DNA from: G025836975 sp049646585
Lineage (GTDB): Bacteria; Pseudomonadota; Gammaproteobacteria; Burkholderiales; Burkholderiaceae_B
DNA length: 64,000 nt
Reading direction: 5' to 3'
Assembly (NCBI GenBank): GCA_049646585.1
Contig: JBARWC010000051.1
Span: forward strand, 62,001 to 126,000
Shown: positions 17,143 through 25,773 of the stretch, piece after piece
How the letters are laid out: each line of letters begins with the position of its first letter
Position numbering within the stretch: position 1 is the first letter of the stretch
The notes under the pieces: model-generated
What the model saw: only the letters and a program-made list of their open reading frames with translations
The model's database searches: none
Told to the model about the DNA's origin: nothing
Translations under genes and position numbers: made by a program

Positions 17143-18529
17143 CGGACTACTCAAGTGGCTGATGATTCCGGTGGCGCTGCTAGTGCTTTTTGCGGGAATA
17201 CGCCTGCTCTCCGGCGGCGATGCGACCCGTTCAGGCGCTGCGAATTCTGGCAGTCAGCTCACGCCCGAAGAAATGCAGGCGCTGGGCATTGAAGGCGATA
17301 CCCCACACGACACCGTCGCGACACTCGTGGCGCAGGTTAAGCAAATGCGCACCGAGCTGCAAACGGCGCAGGCCGACAACAAGACCCAGCGTAGCGAAAA
17401 CGCGCGTCTGCGCCAGCGCGAGATCGCGATTGACCAGCGTATCAACTCGGCACTGGCGTCGGAGCGCAGCACCCTGCAACGCGACCAGGCCAAGCTTGCC
17501 AGCGAACGTCAGCAGACCGAAGGGTTGTTGCAGGAGCTGCAGCGCCGTCTGGAAAACATGGGTAATGCCGATTTGCCCGTAGGGTTGGGTCTGCGCGAGG
17601 GCGATGCCGATGGTCTCGGAGCAGACGACGGTATTCGCTGGGTTGAGCCTGATGACGCCCAGCAGGCCGATGGCCGTGATCGCAGCGGTAATTTGAGTTT
17701 TCCAACGCGTTTTGGTCCTGCACAGAAAACACTGGAAACTACTGTCGGCAACGTGGCCGACGCCGGGGCCAAGGCCGCAGGGGTGAGCACCGCCAAGGCG
17801 GTGTATACGGTACCGACCAACTCCACCCTGATGGGGTCGGTGGCGATGACCGCACTCATTGGCCGTGTGCCCATCGACGGTACGGTCAACGATCCGTATC
17901 CCTTCAAGGTCGTTGTCGGCCCGGACAACCTGACGGCCAACGGCATTGACATTCCTGAGGTGGCCGGTGCGGTGTTTAGCGGGACGGCTTCGGGCGACTG
18001 GACGTTGTCTTGTGTACGCGGCCAGGTGCGTAGCATCACCTTTGTCTTTCACGACGGCACGATCCGCACCATCCCGGAAGACAGTGAGCGCAGCAACCAG
18101 CGCAACAACCAGGACGACGGCTTGGGCTGGATCAGCGATCCGTTTGGCATCCCTTGTGTGTCGGGTGCGCGCCGCAGCAACGCGCAGCAGTATCTGAGCA
18201 CCCAGGCGCTCATCACCGCCGCCGGTGCGGGCGCGGCGTCACTAATTGATTCAGACGGTGGACGAATGTCCTACGTGGGTGCGGACGGGTCGATGGGCAC
18301 GACAGGCATCAGCGGCAACGAAGCCATGGGTCAGATCCTGGCCGGTGGCGTGCGGGACATGTCACAGTGGGTCAATAAGCTTTACGGCCAGGCCTTCGCC
18401 GCCGTGTATGTACAGCCGGGCGCCAAGGTCGCCGTTCATCTGGAAAAACCCCTGGCCATCGACTATGAGCTCAATGGCCGCCGGGTCGATCACCGTGTAG
18501 GAGAAGCCCATGCGCTTGAACTCGATTAA
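17132..18529 (+). CDS. TIGR03752 (PFL_4705), TraB/VirB10-like
   Basis: A 465-aa protein; the ATG at 17132 follows AAGGAG. One N-terminal membrane helix (about 8-25), then a coiled coil (about 65-140, rich in Gln, Glu and Arg) and a C-terminal beta-barrel-like domain with VPTNSTLMGSVAMTALIGRVP and a GIPCVSGA segment. This is the plan of TraB/VirB10 proteins that span inner and outer membranes. It ends inside the next gene (20-bp overlap). Confidence 0.88.
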   Translation: MRSNGLLKWLMIPVALLVLFAGIRLLSGGDATRSGAANSGSQLTPEEMQALGIEGDTPHDTVATLVAQVKQMRTELQTAQADNKTQRSENARLRQREIAIDQRINSALASERSTLQRDQAKLASERQQTEGLLQELQRRLENMGNADLPVGLGLREGDADGLGADDGIRWVEPDDAQQADGRDRSGNLSFPTRFGPAQKTLETTVGNVADAGAKAAGVSTAKAVYTVPTNSTLMGSVAMTALIGRVPIDGTVNDPYPFKVVVGPDNLTANGIDIPEVAGAVFSGTASGDWTLSCVRGQVRSITFVFHDGTIRTIPEDSERSNQRNNQDDGLGWISDPFGIPCVSGARRSNAQQYLSTQALITAAGAGAASLIDSDGGRMSYVGADGSMGTTGISGNEAMGQILAGGVRDMSQWVNKLYGQAFAAVYVQPGAKVAVHLEKPLAIDYELNGRRVDHRVGEAHALELD

Positions 18530-18944
18530 GCCCCTGATGCTGATGCTGTTCGTCGGAACCCTTGTTGGCTGCGCAAGCAGTAAGGAAGAACTCTTGCCGC
18601 ATGGCGACCAAACCATGCTGGATATCTGGCACCAGGAAGCGGGCGACGGTGGCAACGGCCAGGTGGCCCGCCGCCAATTGCTTGACGTGCGTCAGAGTCT
18701 TCGCAGGCCGATGACCGAAGCTGATGTGCGCGCGGCCCCGACGATACAGGCCGGCTACACCCGCACCGCTGCGAACGAAATTCGGCGTCAGTTCCAGCGG
18801 CTGCCCAATCCGGACCTCGTGATGTACGTGTTTCCGCACTTGGCGGGCACTGATCCTGTGCCAGTGCCGGGTTACAGCACCGTCTTTCCGCTGTACCAAC
18901 GGGTGCAGTACGCGATGCCGGGCGAGCGGGTGGAGGACTATTGA
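18510..18944 (+). CDS. TIGR03751 conjugal transfer lipoprotein, TraV/VirB7-like
   Basis: A 144-aa lipoprotein with a clear lipobox LVGC ending at Cys21. The rest is soluble and ends with the conserved PVPGYSTVFPLYQRVQYAMP segment. It sits between the TraB-like protein and the VirB4-like ATPase, the position of the lipoprotein of the core complex. Its TGA overlaps the next ATG (TGATG). Confidence 0.87.
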   Translation: MRLNSIKPLMLMLFVGTLVGCASSKEELLPHGDQTMLDIWHQEAGDGGNGQVARRQLLDVRQSLRRPMTEADVRAAPTIQAGYTRTAANEIRRQFQRLPNPDLVMYVFPHLAGTDPVPVPGYSTVFPLYQRVQYAMPGERVEDY

Positions 18945-21829
18945 TGGCGTTCGGGTTTTCCTGGCGTAAGCGTATCGAAACACCGGTAAACGCAAGCGTC
19001 GAACCATCAGACGATTGGATGCGTCATGTGCAGGCGCTAAACGAGGCGGGACTGCCCGAGCCGGGCGCCGCAGTTCGCCACAACAGGCCCGCCACACGGG
19101 CGGATGACGAGGCGCTGTATGGCGTCGCGCCGTCTTTTGTTGAACTTTTGCCCTGGGTGGAATACCTGCCTGACAGTCGCTGCATGCTGTTGGAGGACGG
19201 CCAATCCGTGGCCGCATTCTTTGAGTTGATCCCGCTGGGCACCGAAGGTCGGGAGGCCGCATGGCTGGCTCAGGCACGCGATGCGCTGGAAAATGCCTTG
19301 CAGGACAGCTTTGATGAGTTGGACGAAAACCCTTGGGTGCTGCAACTCTACGCCCAGGACGAAACCAGTTTCGACGAGTATCTGAAGACCTTGCAGGGTT
19401 ACGTGCAGCCGCGGGCGCAAGGCACGGCCTTTACCGAGTTTTACCTGCGTTTTTTTGCCCATCATCTGCGGGCGGTGGCCAAACCGGGTGGACTGTTCGA
19501 GGATACGGTGGTCACACGCCTGCCTTGGCGGGGCCAAAGCCGCCGTGTGCGTATGGTGGTTTATCGCCGCGTTACGGGACACACCGCACGGCGGGGCCAG
19601 ACGCCCGCGCAGGCGCTGAACATCGTGTGCGACCGGCTGGCCGGTGGCTTGAGTAATGCGGGCATCCAGGCCTACCGCCTGGAGGCGGCGCAGATCCACG
19701 ACTGGTTGCTACGCTGGTTCAATCCCCAGCCCTTGCTACTGGGGCCAACGCCCGAGGATCGCGCACGCTTTTACCACCTGACGGCCTATCCGCCAACCCA
19801 AGAGCCTGACGAGATTGAACTGGCCAGCGGTCGGGATTTCAGCCAACGGCTGTTCTTTGGCCAGCCACGCTCGGATGTGGCGCAAGGGCTGTGGTACTTC
19901 GATGGCATGGCGCACCGGGTCATGGTTACCGATCGTTTGCGCATGCCGCCGACGACCGGCCACCTGACGGGTGAAACCCGCAAGGGTGATGCGATCAATA
20001 CCTTGTTTGATCAGATGCCCGAAGACACAGTGATGTGCCTGACCTTGATCGCCACGCCGCAAGACGTGCTTGAGACCCACCTGAATCATCTGGCCAAGAA
20101 GGCGGTGGGCGAAACCCTGGCGTCGGAACAAACGCTGCGCGATGTGCACGAGGCCCGGTCGCTCATTGGCAGTGCCCATAAACTCTACCGGGGTAGCCTC
20201 GTGTTTTACCTGCGTGGCCGTGACGAGGCCGAACTTGATCAGCGTGGCCTGCAATTGGCGAACGTGATGCTTAACGCGGGCTTGCAGCCGGTGCGTGAAG
20301 AAGATGAGGTGGCACCGCTCAACACCTACTTACGTTGGTTGCCCGGTCTTTACAATCCCGCGCAAGACCGCAAGCAGTGGTATACCCAACTGATGTTCGC
20401 CCAGCACGCGGCCAATCTGGCGCCGGTCTGGGGGCGCAGCATTGGTACCGGGCACCCCGGCATTACCTTCTTTAACCGAGGCGGTGGGCCGATCACCTTC
20501 GATCCGTTGAACCGGCTCGACCGCCAGATGAACGCCCACCTGTTTCTTTTCGGACCTACGGGGTCAGGTAAATCGGCCACACTGAACAACCTGCTCAACC
20601 AGGTCACGGCCATTTACCGTCCACGGCTATTCATTGTGGAAGCGGGCAATTCCTTCGGCTTATTCAGTGAATTCGCCAATAGGCTGGGGCTTTCGGTGAA
20701 TCGCGTCAAACTCTCACCGGGTGCCGGCGTCAGTCTGGCGCCGTTCGCCGATGCCCGGCGCCTGATCGAAACCCCCAGCGACGTGCAGACATTGGATGCG
20801 GACGCGCTGGACGAAGAACTGCCGCCCGATGCAACCGCCGCCGAGGCAGACGAGCAGCGCGATGTGCTGGGCGAATTGGAAATCACAGCACGGTTGATGA
20901 TTACGGGCGGCGAGGATAAGGAAGAGGCCCGTATGACACGCGCGGATCGCTCGTTGATTCGTCAGTGCATTCTGGATGCGGCCCGACGCTGCCACGGCGA
21001 AGAGGGCGAAGAGCGCACGGTACTGACTCGCGATGTGCGTAATGCGTTGCGTGAGCGCGGCCAGGACAGCACCTTACCCGAAATGCGCCGTGCAAGGCTG
21101 CTGGAAATGGCCGACGCCATGGACATGTTTTGCCAGGGCGCCGATGGCGAGATGTTTGACCGGCCCGGCACGCCTTGGCCTGAAGCCGACGTTACCTTGG
21201 TCGATCTGGCGACCTACGCCCGAGAAGGTTATAACGCGCAGCTTTCCATTGCCTACATTTCGCTGATCAGCACCGTGAACAACATCGCTGAGCGTGATCA
21301 GTTCCTAGGGCGCCCCATCATCAATGTCACCGACGAGGGCCATATCATTACCAAGAACCCGCTGTTGGCCCCCTACGTGGTGAAGATCACCAAGATGTGG
21401 CGCAAGCTCGGTGCCTGGTTCTGGCTGGCCACGCAAAACATTGATGATCTGCCCAAAGCGGCCGAACCCATGCTCAACATGATCGAGTGGTGGATCTGCC
21501 TGTCCATGCCGCCCGATGAGGTGGAGAAAATTGCCCGCTTCCGAGAGCTGTCACCCGCGCAGAAGGCGTTAATGCTCTCGGCCCGCAAAGAAGCTGGGAA
21601 ATTCACCGAGGGCGTGATTTTGTCGAAATCGATGGAGGTGCTTTTTCGTGCCGTACCGCCCAGCCTGTATTTGGCCCTGGCTCAAACGGAACCGGAGGAG
21701 AAAGCGGAGCGTTACCAGCTCATGCAGCAGTACGGTATGAGCGAGTTGGACGCGGCGATTAAAGTGGCTGAAAAAATTGATCGGATGCGGGGAATTGAAT
21801 CTCTGGCGTGGGAAACCATGCCGGATTGA
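18944..21829 (+). CDS. traC: conjugative transfer ATPase TraC / VirB4-like (TIGR03744, PFL_4706)
   Basis: A 961-aa secretion ATPase that energises pilus assembly and DNA transfer. Walker A GPTGSGKS lies near residue 536, Walker B NVTDEGHII near 794, and a WFWLATQNIDDL motif near 824 follows as in the VirB4 family. The N-terminal half carries the typical VirB4 domain (PWVEYLPDSRCMLLEDGQS). An Asp/Glu-rich insert (about 620-660) separates the Walker motifs. ATG at 18944 is preferred to the TTG one codon earlier. Confidence 0.93.
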   Translation: MAFGFSWRKRIETPVNASVEPSDDWMRHVQALNEAGLPEPGAAVRHNRPATRADDEALYGVAPSFVELLPWVEYLPDSRCMLLEDGQSVAAFFELIPLGTEGREAAWLAQARDALENALQDSFDELDENPWVLQLYAQDETSFDEYLKTLQGYVQPRAQGTAFTEFYLRFFAHHLRAVAKPGGLFEDTVVTRLPWRGQSRRVRMVVYRRVTGHTARRGQTPAQALNIVCDRLAGGLSNAGIQAYRLEAAQIHDWLLRWFNPQPLLLGPTPEDRARFYHLTAYPPTQEPDEIELASGRDFSQRLFFGQPRSDVAQGLWYFDGMAHRVMVTDRLRMPPTTGHLTGETRKGDAINTLFDQMPEDTVMCLTLIATPQDVLETHLNHLAKKAVGETLASEQTLRDVHEARSLIGSAHKLYRGSLVFYLRGRDEAELDQRGLQLANVMLNAGLQPVREEDEVAPLNTYLRWLPGLYNPAQDRKQWYTQLMFAQHAANLAPVWGRSIGTGHPGITFFNRGGGPITFDPLNRLDRQMNAHLFLFGPTGSGKSATLNNLLNQVTAIYRPRLFIVEAGNSFGLFSEFANRLGLSVNRVKLSPGAGVSLAPFADARRLIETPSDVQTLDADALDEELPPDATAAEADEQRDVLGELEITARLMITGGEDKEEARMTRADRSLIRQCILDAARRCHGEEGEERTVLTRDVRNALRERGQDSTLPEMRRARLLEMADAMDMFCQGADGEMFDRPGTPWPEADVTLVDLATYAREGYNAQLSIAYISLISTVNNIAERDQFLGRPIINVTDEGHIITKNPLLAPYVVKITKMWRKLGAWFWLATQNIDDLPKAAEPMLNMIEWWICLSMPPDEVEKIARFRELSPAQKALMLSARKEAGKFTEGVILSKSMEVLFRAVPPSLYLALAQTEPEEKAERYQLMQQYGMSELDAAIKVAEKIDRMRGIESLAWETMPD

Positions 21830-22081
21830 TTTAACAGTGCCCACATCAGACAGGGCCAAACCGGGCATTGCTAAGCATGCGTGTTTGCCATCCTGGACCA
21901 GTATTGCTCTAGAAACAGTCAGTCAACTGAGATTGGGCCAGCCTTTCTGCAGCGAGTTAGCCATTCGTTCGGCACACATACAGGAACGAGGCAGGCGGCA
22001 TGCCGCATTGTTAGGCCACGTAGATAGCGCAACATGTTCGACTAACGTATTAGTACCCGATTTACATCGGGTTGGGGAACG
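21830..22081. other. intergenic gap with hairpin before the dsbA-like gene
   Basis: A 252-bp gap with no gene. ACCCGA (22055-22060) and TCGGGT (22067-22072) form a short stem just 9 bp before the next ATG, next to its GGGGA ribosome-binding site, so pairing could affect translation. Confidence 0.4.
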
Positions 22082-22837
22082 ATGATGCGACGACCGATGC
22101 CTTCCTTTCGCAACACATTGCGCCGCCTGATCTTGGCTGCGGTCGTTATGCTGCTGACGTTTCTGGTGTTGTGGCGTCCTTCCGTTCCTATTGCCTCGAC
22201 GGCGCAGGATACCTACTTATCTGCAGACGATCAGGCGGCGATGTTTCATGTATCGGGACCGCCTTGGCACCATGGCTCGGCCACCGCCCGTTTTACGTTA
22301 ATTCTGTATGCCGATTTGGAATGTCCCTACTGCAGGACTTACGTGCCGCCGTTGATGGCCTGGATCGAGCGCCACCCTGATATCCGCCTGCAGTGGCAAC
22401 ATTTGCCGCTATCCATGCACGAACCTGCGGCTTCCCAATTAGCGGCGCTGGCTGAGTGCACAGGAGAGGCAGGGGGTTCTGCGGCTTATTGGCGGACAAT
22501 ATCCTGGATTTATCAGCATACGCGGGGCGGTGGCCTAGGGTTACCCAATAACATCTACCACCCAGACTCCAAGGTCTTAAACACATGTCTGATAAGTGAG
22601 CGTCCATTGGCGATTGTGCGCGCGCAAGCCCAAGATGCTGTTGAAAACGGCATATCGGCCACCCCGACGCTGCAGCTGCGCGATGAACGTAGTGGTCAAT
22701 CCCTATGGTTACAGGGACCGCTTCAAGGAGACGCGCTGCTGTCGGCGATGGATTTGCTCAGTACCGACGATACGTCCTTCGCAACCGAACCTTTCACGGT
22801 ATTGTCCGCCGTCTCCGACGGCAACAAGCCCAGGTAG
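22082..22837 (+). CDS. DsbA-family thiol:disulfide protein of ICE
   Basis: A 251-aa exported protein with one N-terminal hydrophobic segment (about 10-30). A thioredoxin fold has the active site CPYC at about 81-84 (DLECPYCRTYVPP), a helical insertion, and the cis-Pro region ISATPTLQL near 196. It probably forms disulfides in periplasmic transfer proteins. Start may be either of two adjacent ATGs (22082 or 22085). Confidence 0.85.
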   Translation: MMRRPMPSFRNTLRRLILAAVVMLLTFLVLWRPSVPIASTAQDTYLSADDQAAMFHVSGPPWHHGSATARFTLILYADLECPYCRTYVPPLMAWIERHPDIRLQWQHLPLSMHEPAASQLAALAECTGEAGGSAAYWRTISWIYQHTRGGGLGLPNNIYHPDSKVLNTCLISERPLAIVRAQAQDAVENGISATPTLQLRDERSGQSLWLQGPLQGDALLSAMDLLSTDDTSFATEPFTVLSAVSDGNKPR

Positions 22838-23033
22838 CCCGCAATCTTAAAGGCTACGGCGTGGCGTATGCCGCGTTGATTGCAAACCCCGTTCCGCATC
22901 GCATCCCTCGCGCGGATACCCACCTAATGCGAAGGTGGTGGATGCTGATTATTCGCCCATTATTCTTTTATCGTCCCCGGAGGGTTTATCCCTCTCGGGT
23001 ACACACCCTCCATCTCGTCTATTGGAGGTTCTT

Positions 23034-23534
23034 ATGTTCCCCACCCCTAGCGTCGCGGATTCCGGCGCGCAAGTAAACATGGATCTCAACCAAGAGCTGG
23101 ATGATCGAATCATCCAGCAAGCCATTGCCCTCTTGGAGCAGCGCGTGTTCAACGCAGGCCCGACACTAAACGGGCCCAAGGCGGTTCGGGATTATCTGCG
23201 CTTAAAGTTGATGGCCGAACCCAACGAAGTCTTCGTTGTGGTATTTCTTGACAGTCAGCACCAGGTGTTGGCGTGTGAGCCGTTGTTCAAAGGCTCGATT
23301 CGCGAGGCTCCGGTTTACCCGCGAGTGGTTGTGCAAAGGGCGTTGGAGCTCAATGCCTCGGCTCTGATTTTGTCACATCAGCACCCCTCAGGGATAGCCG
23401 AACCCAGTATGCAAGATCGCGCCATCACCAATCAGTTGCAACACATCTTGAGGATGGTCGATATACAAATCGTGGATCATTTCATCATCGGCAAAGGGGA
23501 ACCGTACTCCTTTGCCGAGTCCGGTTTGCTGTAG
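23034..23534 (+). CDS. radC: RadC-family JAB/MPN protein
   Basis: A 166-aa protein from the ATG 8 bases after GGAGG. It shows the RadC C-terminal domain: PVYPRVVVQRALELNASAL, the metal-binding motif HQHPSG (about 116-121) and IQIVDHFIIG. The N-terminal helix-hairpin-helix of chromosomal RadC is absent, as usual for copies on mobile elements. Its role on ICEs is not established; a JAMM metalloprotease-like fold is known for the domain. Confidence 0.9.
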   Translation: MFPTPSVADSGAQVNMDLNQELDDRIIQQAIALLEQRVFNAGPTLNGPKAVRDYLRLKLMAEPNEVFVVVFLDSQHQVLACEPLFKGSIREAPVYPRVVVQRALELNASALILSHQHPSGIAEPSMQDRAITNQLQHILRMVDIQIVDHFIIGKGEPYSFAESGLL

Positions 23535-23589
23535 CCGTTCCCCCTAAGCGCGTCATCAATCGGCGTGACCCTTTTTTCGTTTTAGCGTT

Positions 23590-23630
23590 CAACCCTAGTG
23601 CGGACTCTCCAAGCCCGCACTGGGCGGCTT
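23590..23630 (+). promoter_or_regulatory. leader hairpin before the 188-aa ORF
   Basis: AGTGCGG and CCGCACT form a 7-bp stem around CTCTCCAAGCC-like sequence in the 131-bp gap after radC. Part of the repeated pattern of structured leaders before accessory genes. Confidence 0.35.
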
Positions 23631-23665
23631 GGAACGTGCGCCTTTACCCAAGCTGGGAGTTCATT

Positions 23666-24232
23666 ATGCACCCAAAAACTCTTCACTTTGACGGTGTTGC
23701 GTTCGTTGCAACCCCTTATCGAGTAGGCATCTACATCCGCAAGGAGGTGTTCTGGCGCCAGTTCTGCGTCACTTGCCAAGGCAATGTGGAATATCCTGAA
23801 GACGATCCCATCTATGGCAGTTGGTGGACACCGCACACGCTCGTTCTGGGACAGTGCGGCTTGATCGAGGATGCTATGGCGCTGGCCAAGGCTCGAGTGT
23901 CACACCACGACTTCGACCTCTCTGGGGCTATCGACGCATTGAGCTTTTCGCCAGAGCTGATTGTCATCCGTGACGGGGATGGACGGCTCGTGCTCGCCGG
24001 ACAAGTTCGGGAAAATAGCGTGAGATGGTGCCTCCCGGCCACTTCTGATGAAGAAACCGAGCAGATTGTTAACGAGGTGGCCGAACTGCGCCGGGAAGCC
24101 TCCTACGAAGCGGGATGGGACAATTTTTCCACCGCGCAAGGCTTGCGCCTTCGCGCCCGCGTGCAGGAAGGTCGGCTGGTGGATCGCGTCTGGCGTGACC
24201 ACACGCGTAAGGTCGTACCGGCTGCAACTTGA
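23666..24232 (+). CDS. hypothetical ICE protein
   Basis: A 188-aa soluble protein; the ATG at 23666 has GGGAG 6 bases upstream. It contains a CVTCQGNVEYPEDDP segment near residue 35 and a C-terminal charged helix region (EQIVNEVAELRREASYEAG). No family is recognised. It is followed by a terminator-like hairpin, so it and radC may form a separate transcript inserted between the traC and TIGR03757 blocks. Confidence 0.7.
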   Translation: MHPKTLHFDGVAFVATPYRVGIYIRKEVFWRQFCVTCQGNVEYPEDDPIYGSWWTPHTLVLGQCGLIEDAMALAKARVSHHDFDLSGAIDALSFSPELIVIRDGDGRLVLAGQVRENSVRWCLPATSDEETEQIVNEVAELRREASYEAGWDNFSTAQGLRLRARVQEGRLVDRVWRDHTRKVVPAAT

Positions 24233-24241
24233 TAATCCGAG

Positions 24242-24260
24242 TGGGAGCCTGGCGCTCCCA
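24242..24260 (+). terminator. terminator-like hairpin
   Basis: TGGGAGC and GCTCCCA form a perfect 7-bp stem with loop CTGGC, 9 bp after the stop of the preceding gene. Only TTTA follows, so it is a weak intrinsic terminator at best. Confidence 0.45.
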
Positions 24261-24394
24261 TTTACGTTGCGCAGTCGGCGGCTTAACGCCACGAAGAACG
24301 CGTCAAACCGGGCACCGCTCATTTCCGATTGTTTATCGCTCTATGAAGCGCGATGCGTTGCACTATCAGGGTCGTGAACTACGGGTGCCGTGCC

Positions 24395-24826
24395 ATGCTT
24401 CGTTCTCTTTCCTGCTTTTCGGTGATGCGCCTGCCGCCGGGGATAGCCTTGATTGCCGCGTTGTTTGCCTGCAGCGCTAGCGCAGCGGAAGTCTGGGTCA
24501 TTACCGATCGTCAACACTCCGTCCAGGGTACGCCAAACCGGCTAATCGAGCTGGATGCGCCTGCGCACATTGAAGCCGAACTGTCGGCCGATCTTCCGAA
24601 TGATCGTCGTCAAGCCGCTGAACTGGTCCAGCACCGCTTGAAGGACGGCGGCTCTGCGTTACAACAACGGCTGGCCAGCGCCTATCAAGGCGTGGCTGAT
24701 GCGTGGAGTTTAGGTATCACCACCATTCCGGCGGTTGTCGTCGATCAGCGCTATGTGATCTACGGCGATACCAATCTCGATCAGGCGCTCACCCGAGTCG
24801 AGCGATACCGCAAGGAGCAGCCATGA
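24395..24826 (+). CDS. TIGR03757 (PFL_4709) ICE protein
   Basis: A 143-aa exported thioredoxin-like protein (start could also be 24353). Signal peptide to about residue 31 (SASAAEVW), then VWVITDRQHSVQGTP and the C-terminal WSLGITTIPAVVVDQRYVIYG, which is the family hallmark and resembles the cis-Pro end of a thioredoxin fold, as in TrbC-like proteins. It overlaps the following gene start by 4 bp. Confidence 0.85.
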   Translation: MLRSLSCFSVMRLPPGIALIAALFACSASAAEVWVITDRQHSVQGTPNRLIELDAPAHIEAELSADLPNDRRQAAELVQHRLKDGGSALQQRLASAYQGVADAWSLGITTIPAVVVDQRYVIYGDTNLDQALTRVERYRKEQP

Positions 24827-25755
24827 ATTTGCCTCACCTGCGATTCGGTGTCGCCATTGCACTCCTGCTTGCGGCGACATCCAGCCTCGCGCTCAACACC
24901 GCCACCATTGTGGCCTCCAGCCTGTCGCCATCCTGCCTCGAATACCGGGTCGTAGGTATCTGCTACTGGCTGTCCTGCTCAGCGAGTGGTTGCCGGATAC
25001 GCACCTCCATCAAGGTGCGCCACTATGTGCCCGATGCGGTGGTGTCGAGCTATTCAAACACCGGCGCGAATCCCTGGATGGAAGTACGACCCATGAGCCT
25101 GCCCAATCCCACCGCTCAGGCCGGGGGCGACGGTACCACTAACGACGATCACGAGAACAATCTCGCCAAATTCAAGAACAGCGACGTAATCGGTCATCCT
25201 GGTGGGGACGTGTTCAACGAGTTCGTGGCGGGTTCTGGGTATTACTGTCAGGGCGCAGGCACAGCGTTTGTGCCGTACCTGCTCAGCACCTTGGACACGC
25301 TCGCTTGGCGCTACAACGTACCGGAGGCCGTGTATCCCGAAGCGCTGATCCCCGGACAGCGCGAAGTCGGATCGCGCCGTGCCATGAATCTGTGGGGTAA
25401 CGTCTATCCACGTGGCGGGTTCCTGCACCAGACCGACGACTACAAGGCGGGCGCCGTGGTGGCCCAGCGTGCGGGCGACGTTGTGACGCGCCGGGGGCAA
25501 CTGCATGTGTATCAGCCGCTGCTGGCCAATTCCCGGGCGGGCTACTGGCCTGCGGGCGCACTAATCGAGGGCGATGCCTCGACCGGTAAGTGGCAGGAGC
25601 TCACGCCGCGTCTGTCCAACACCTGCACCGTGTTTCCTCATAACGAATCGATGACGCAAGCTCAGCAAGGCGACTATGCCTGGGCGCTGTGGCGTCCGTA
25701 TAGCTGCTGCCAGCGCCGGGGGCAGACCTTTCTGGGCAGTGTGGACTTTAACTGA
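24823..25755 (+). CDS. TIGR03756 (PFL_4710), TraU-like
   Basis: A 310-aa secreted protein with a signal peptide (to about 23, ending SLALN). Cys-rich near the N-terminus (CLEYRVVGICYWLSCSASGC) and at the end (YSCCQRRGQTFLGSVDF), the plan of TraU proteins of F-like mating systems that depend on disulfide bonds. ATG at 24823 follows AAGGAG. TraU-like role in mating-pair stabilisation is inferred from the family. Confidence 0.88.
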   Translation: MNLPHLRFGVAIALLLAATSSLALNTATIVASSLSPSCLEYRVVGICYWLSCSASGCRIRTSIKVRHYVPDAVVSSYSNTGANPWMEVRPMSLPNPTAQAGGDGTTNDDHENNLAKFKNSDVIGHPGGDVFNEFVAGSGYYCQGAGTAFVPYLLSTLDTLAWRYNVPEAVYPEALIPGQREVGSRRAMNLWGNVYPRGGFLHQTDDYKAGAVVAQRAGDVVTRRGQLHVYQPLLANSRAGYWPAGALIEGDASTGKWQELTPRLSNTCTVFPHNESMTQAQQGDYAWALWRPYSCCQRRGQTFLGSVDFN

Positions 25756-25773
25756 GCAATCAAGGGCATAACC

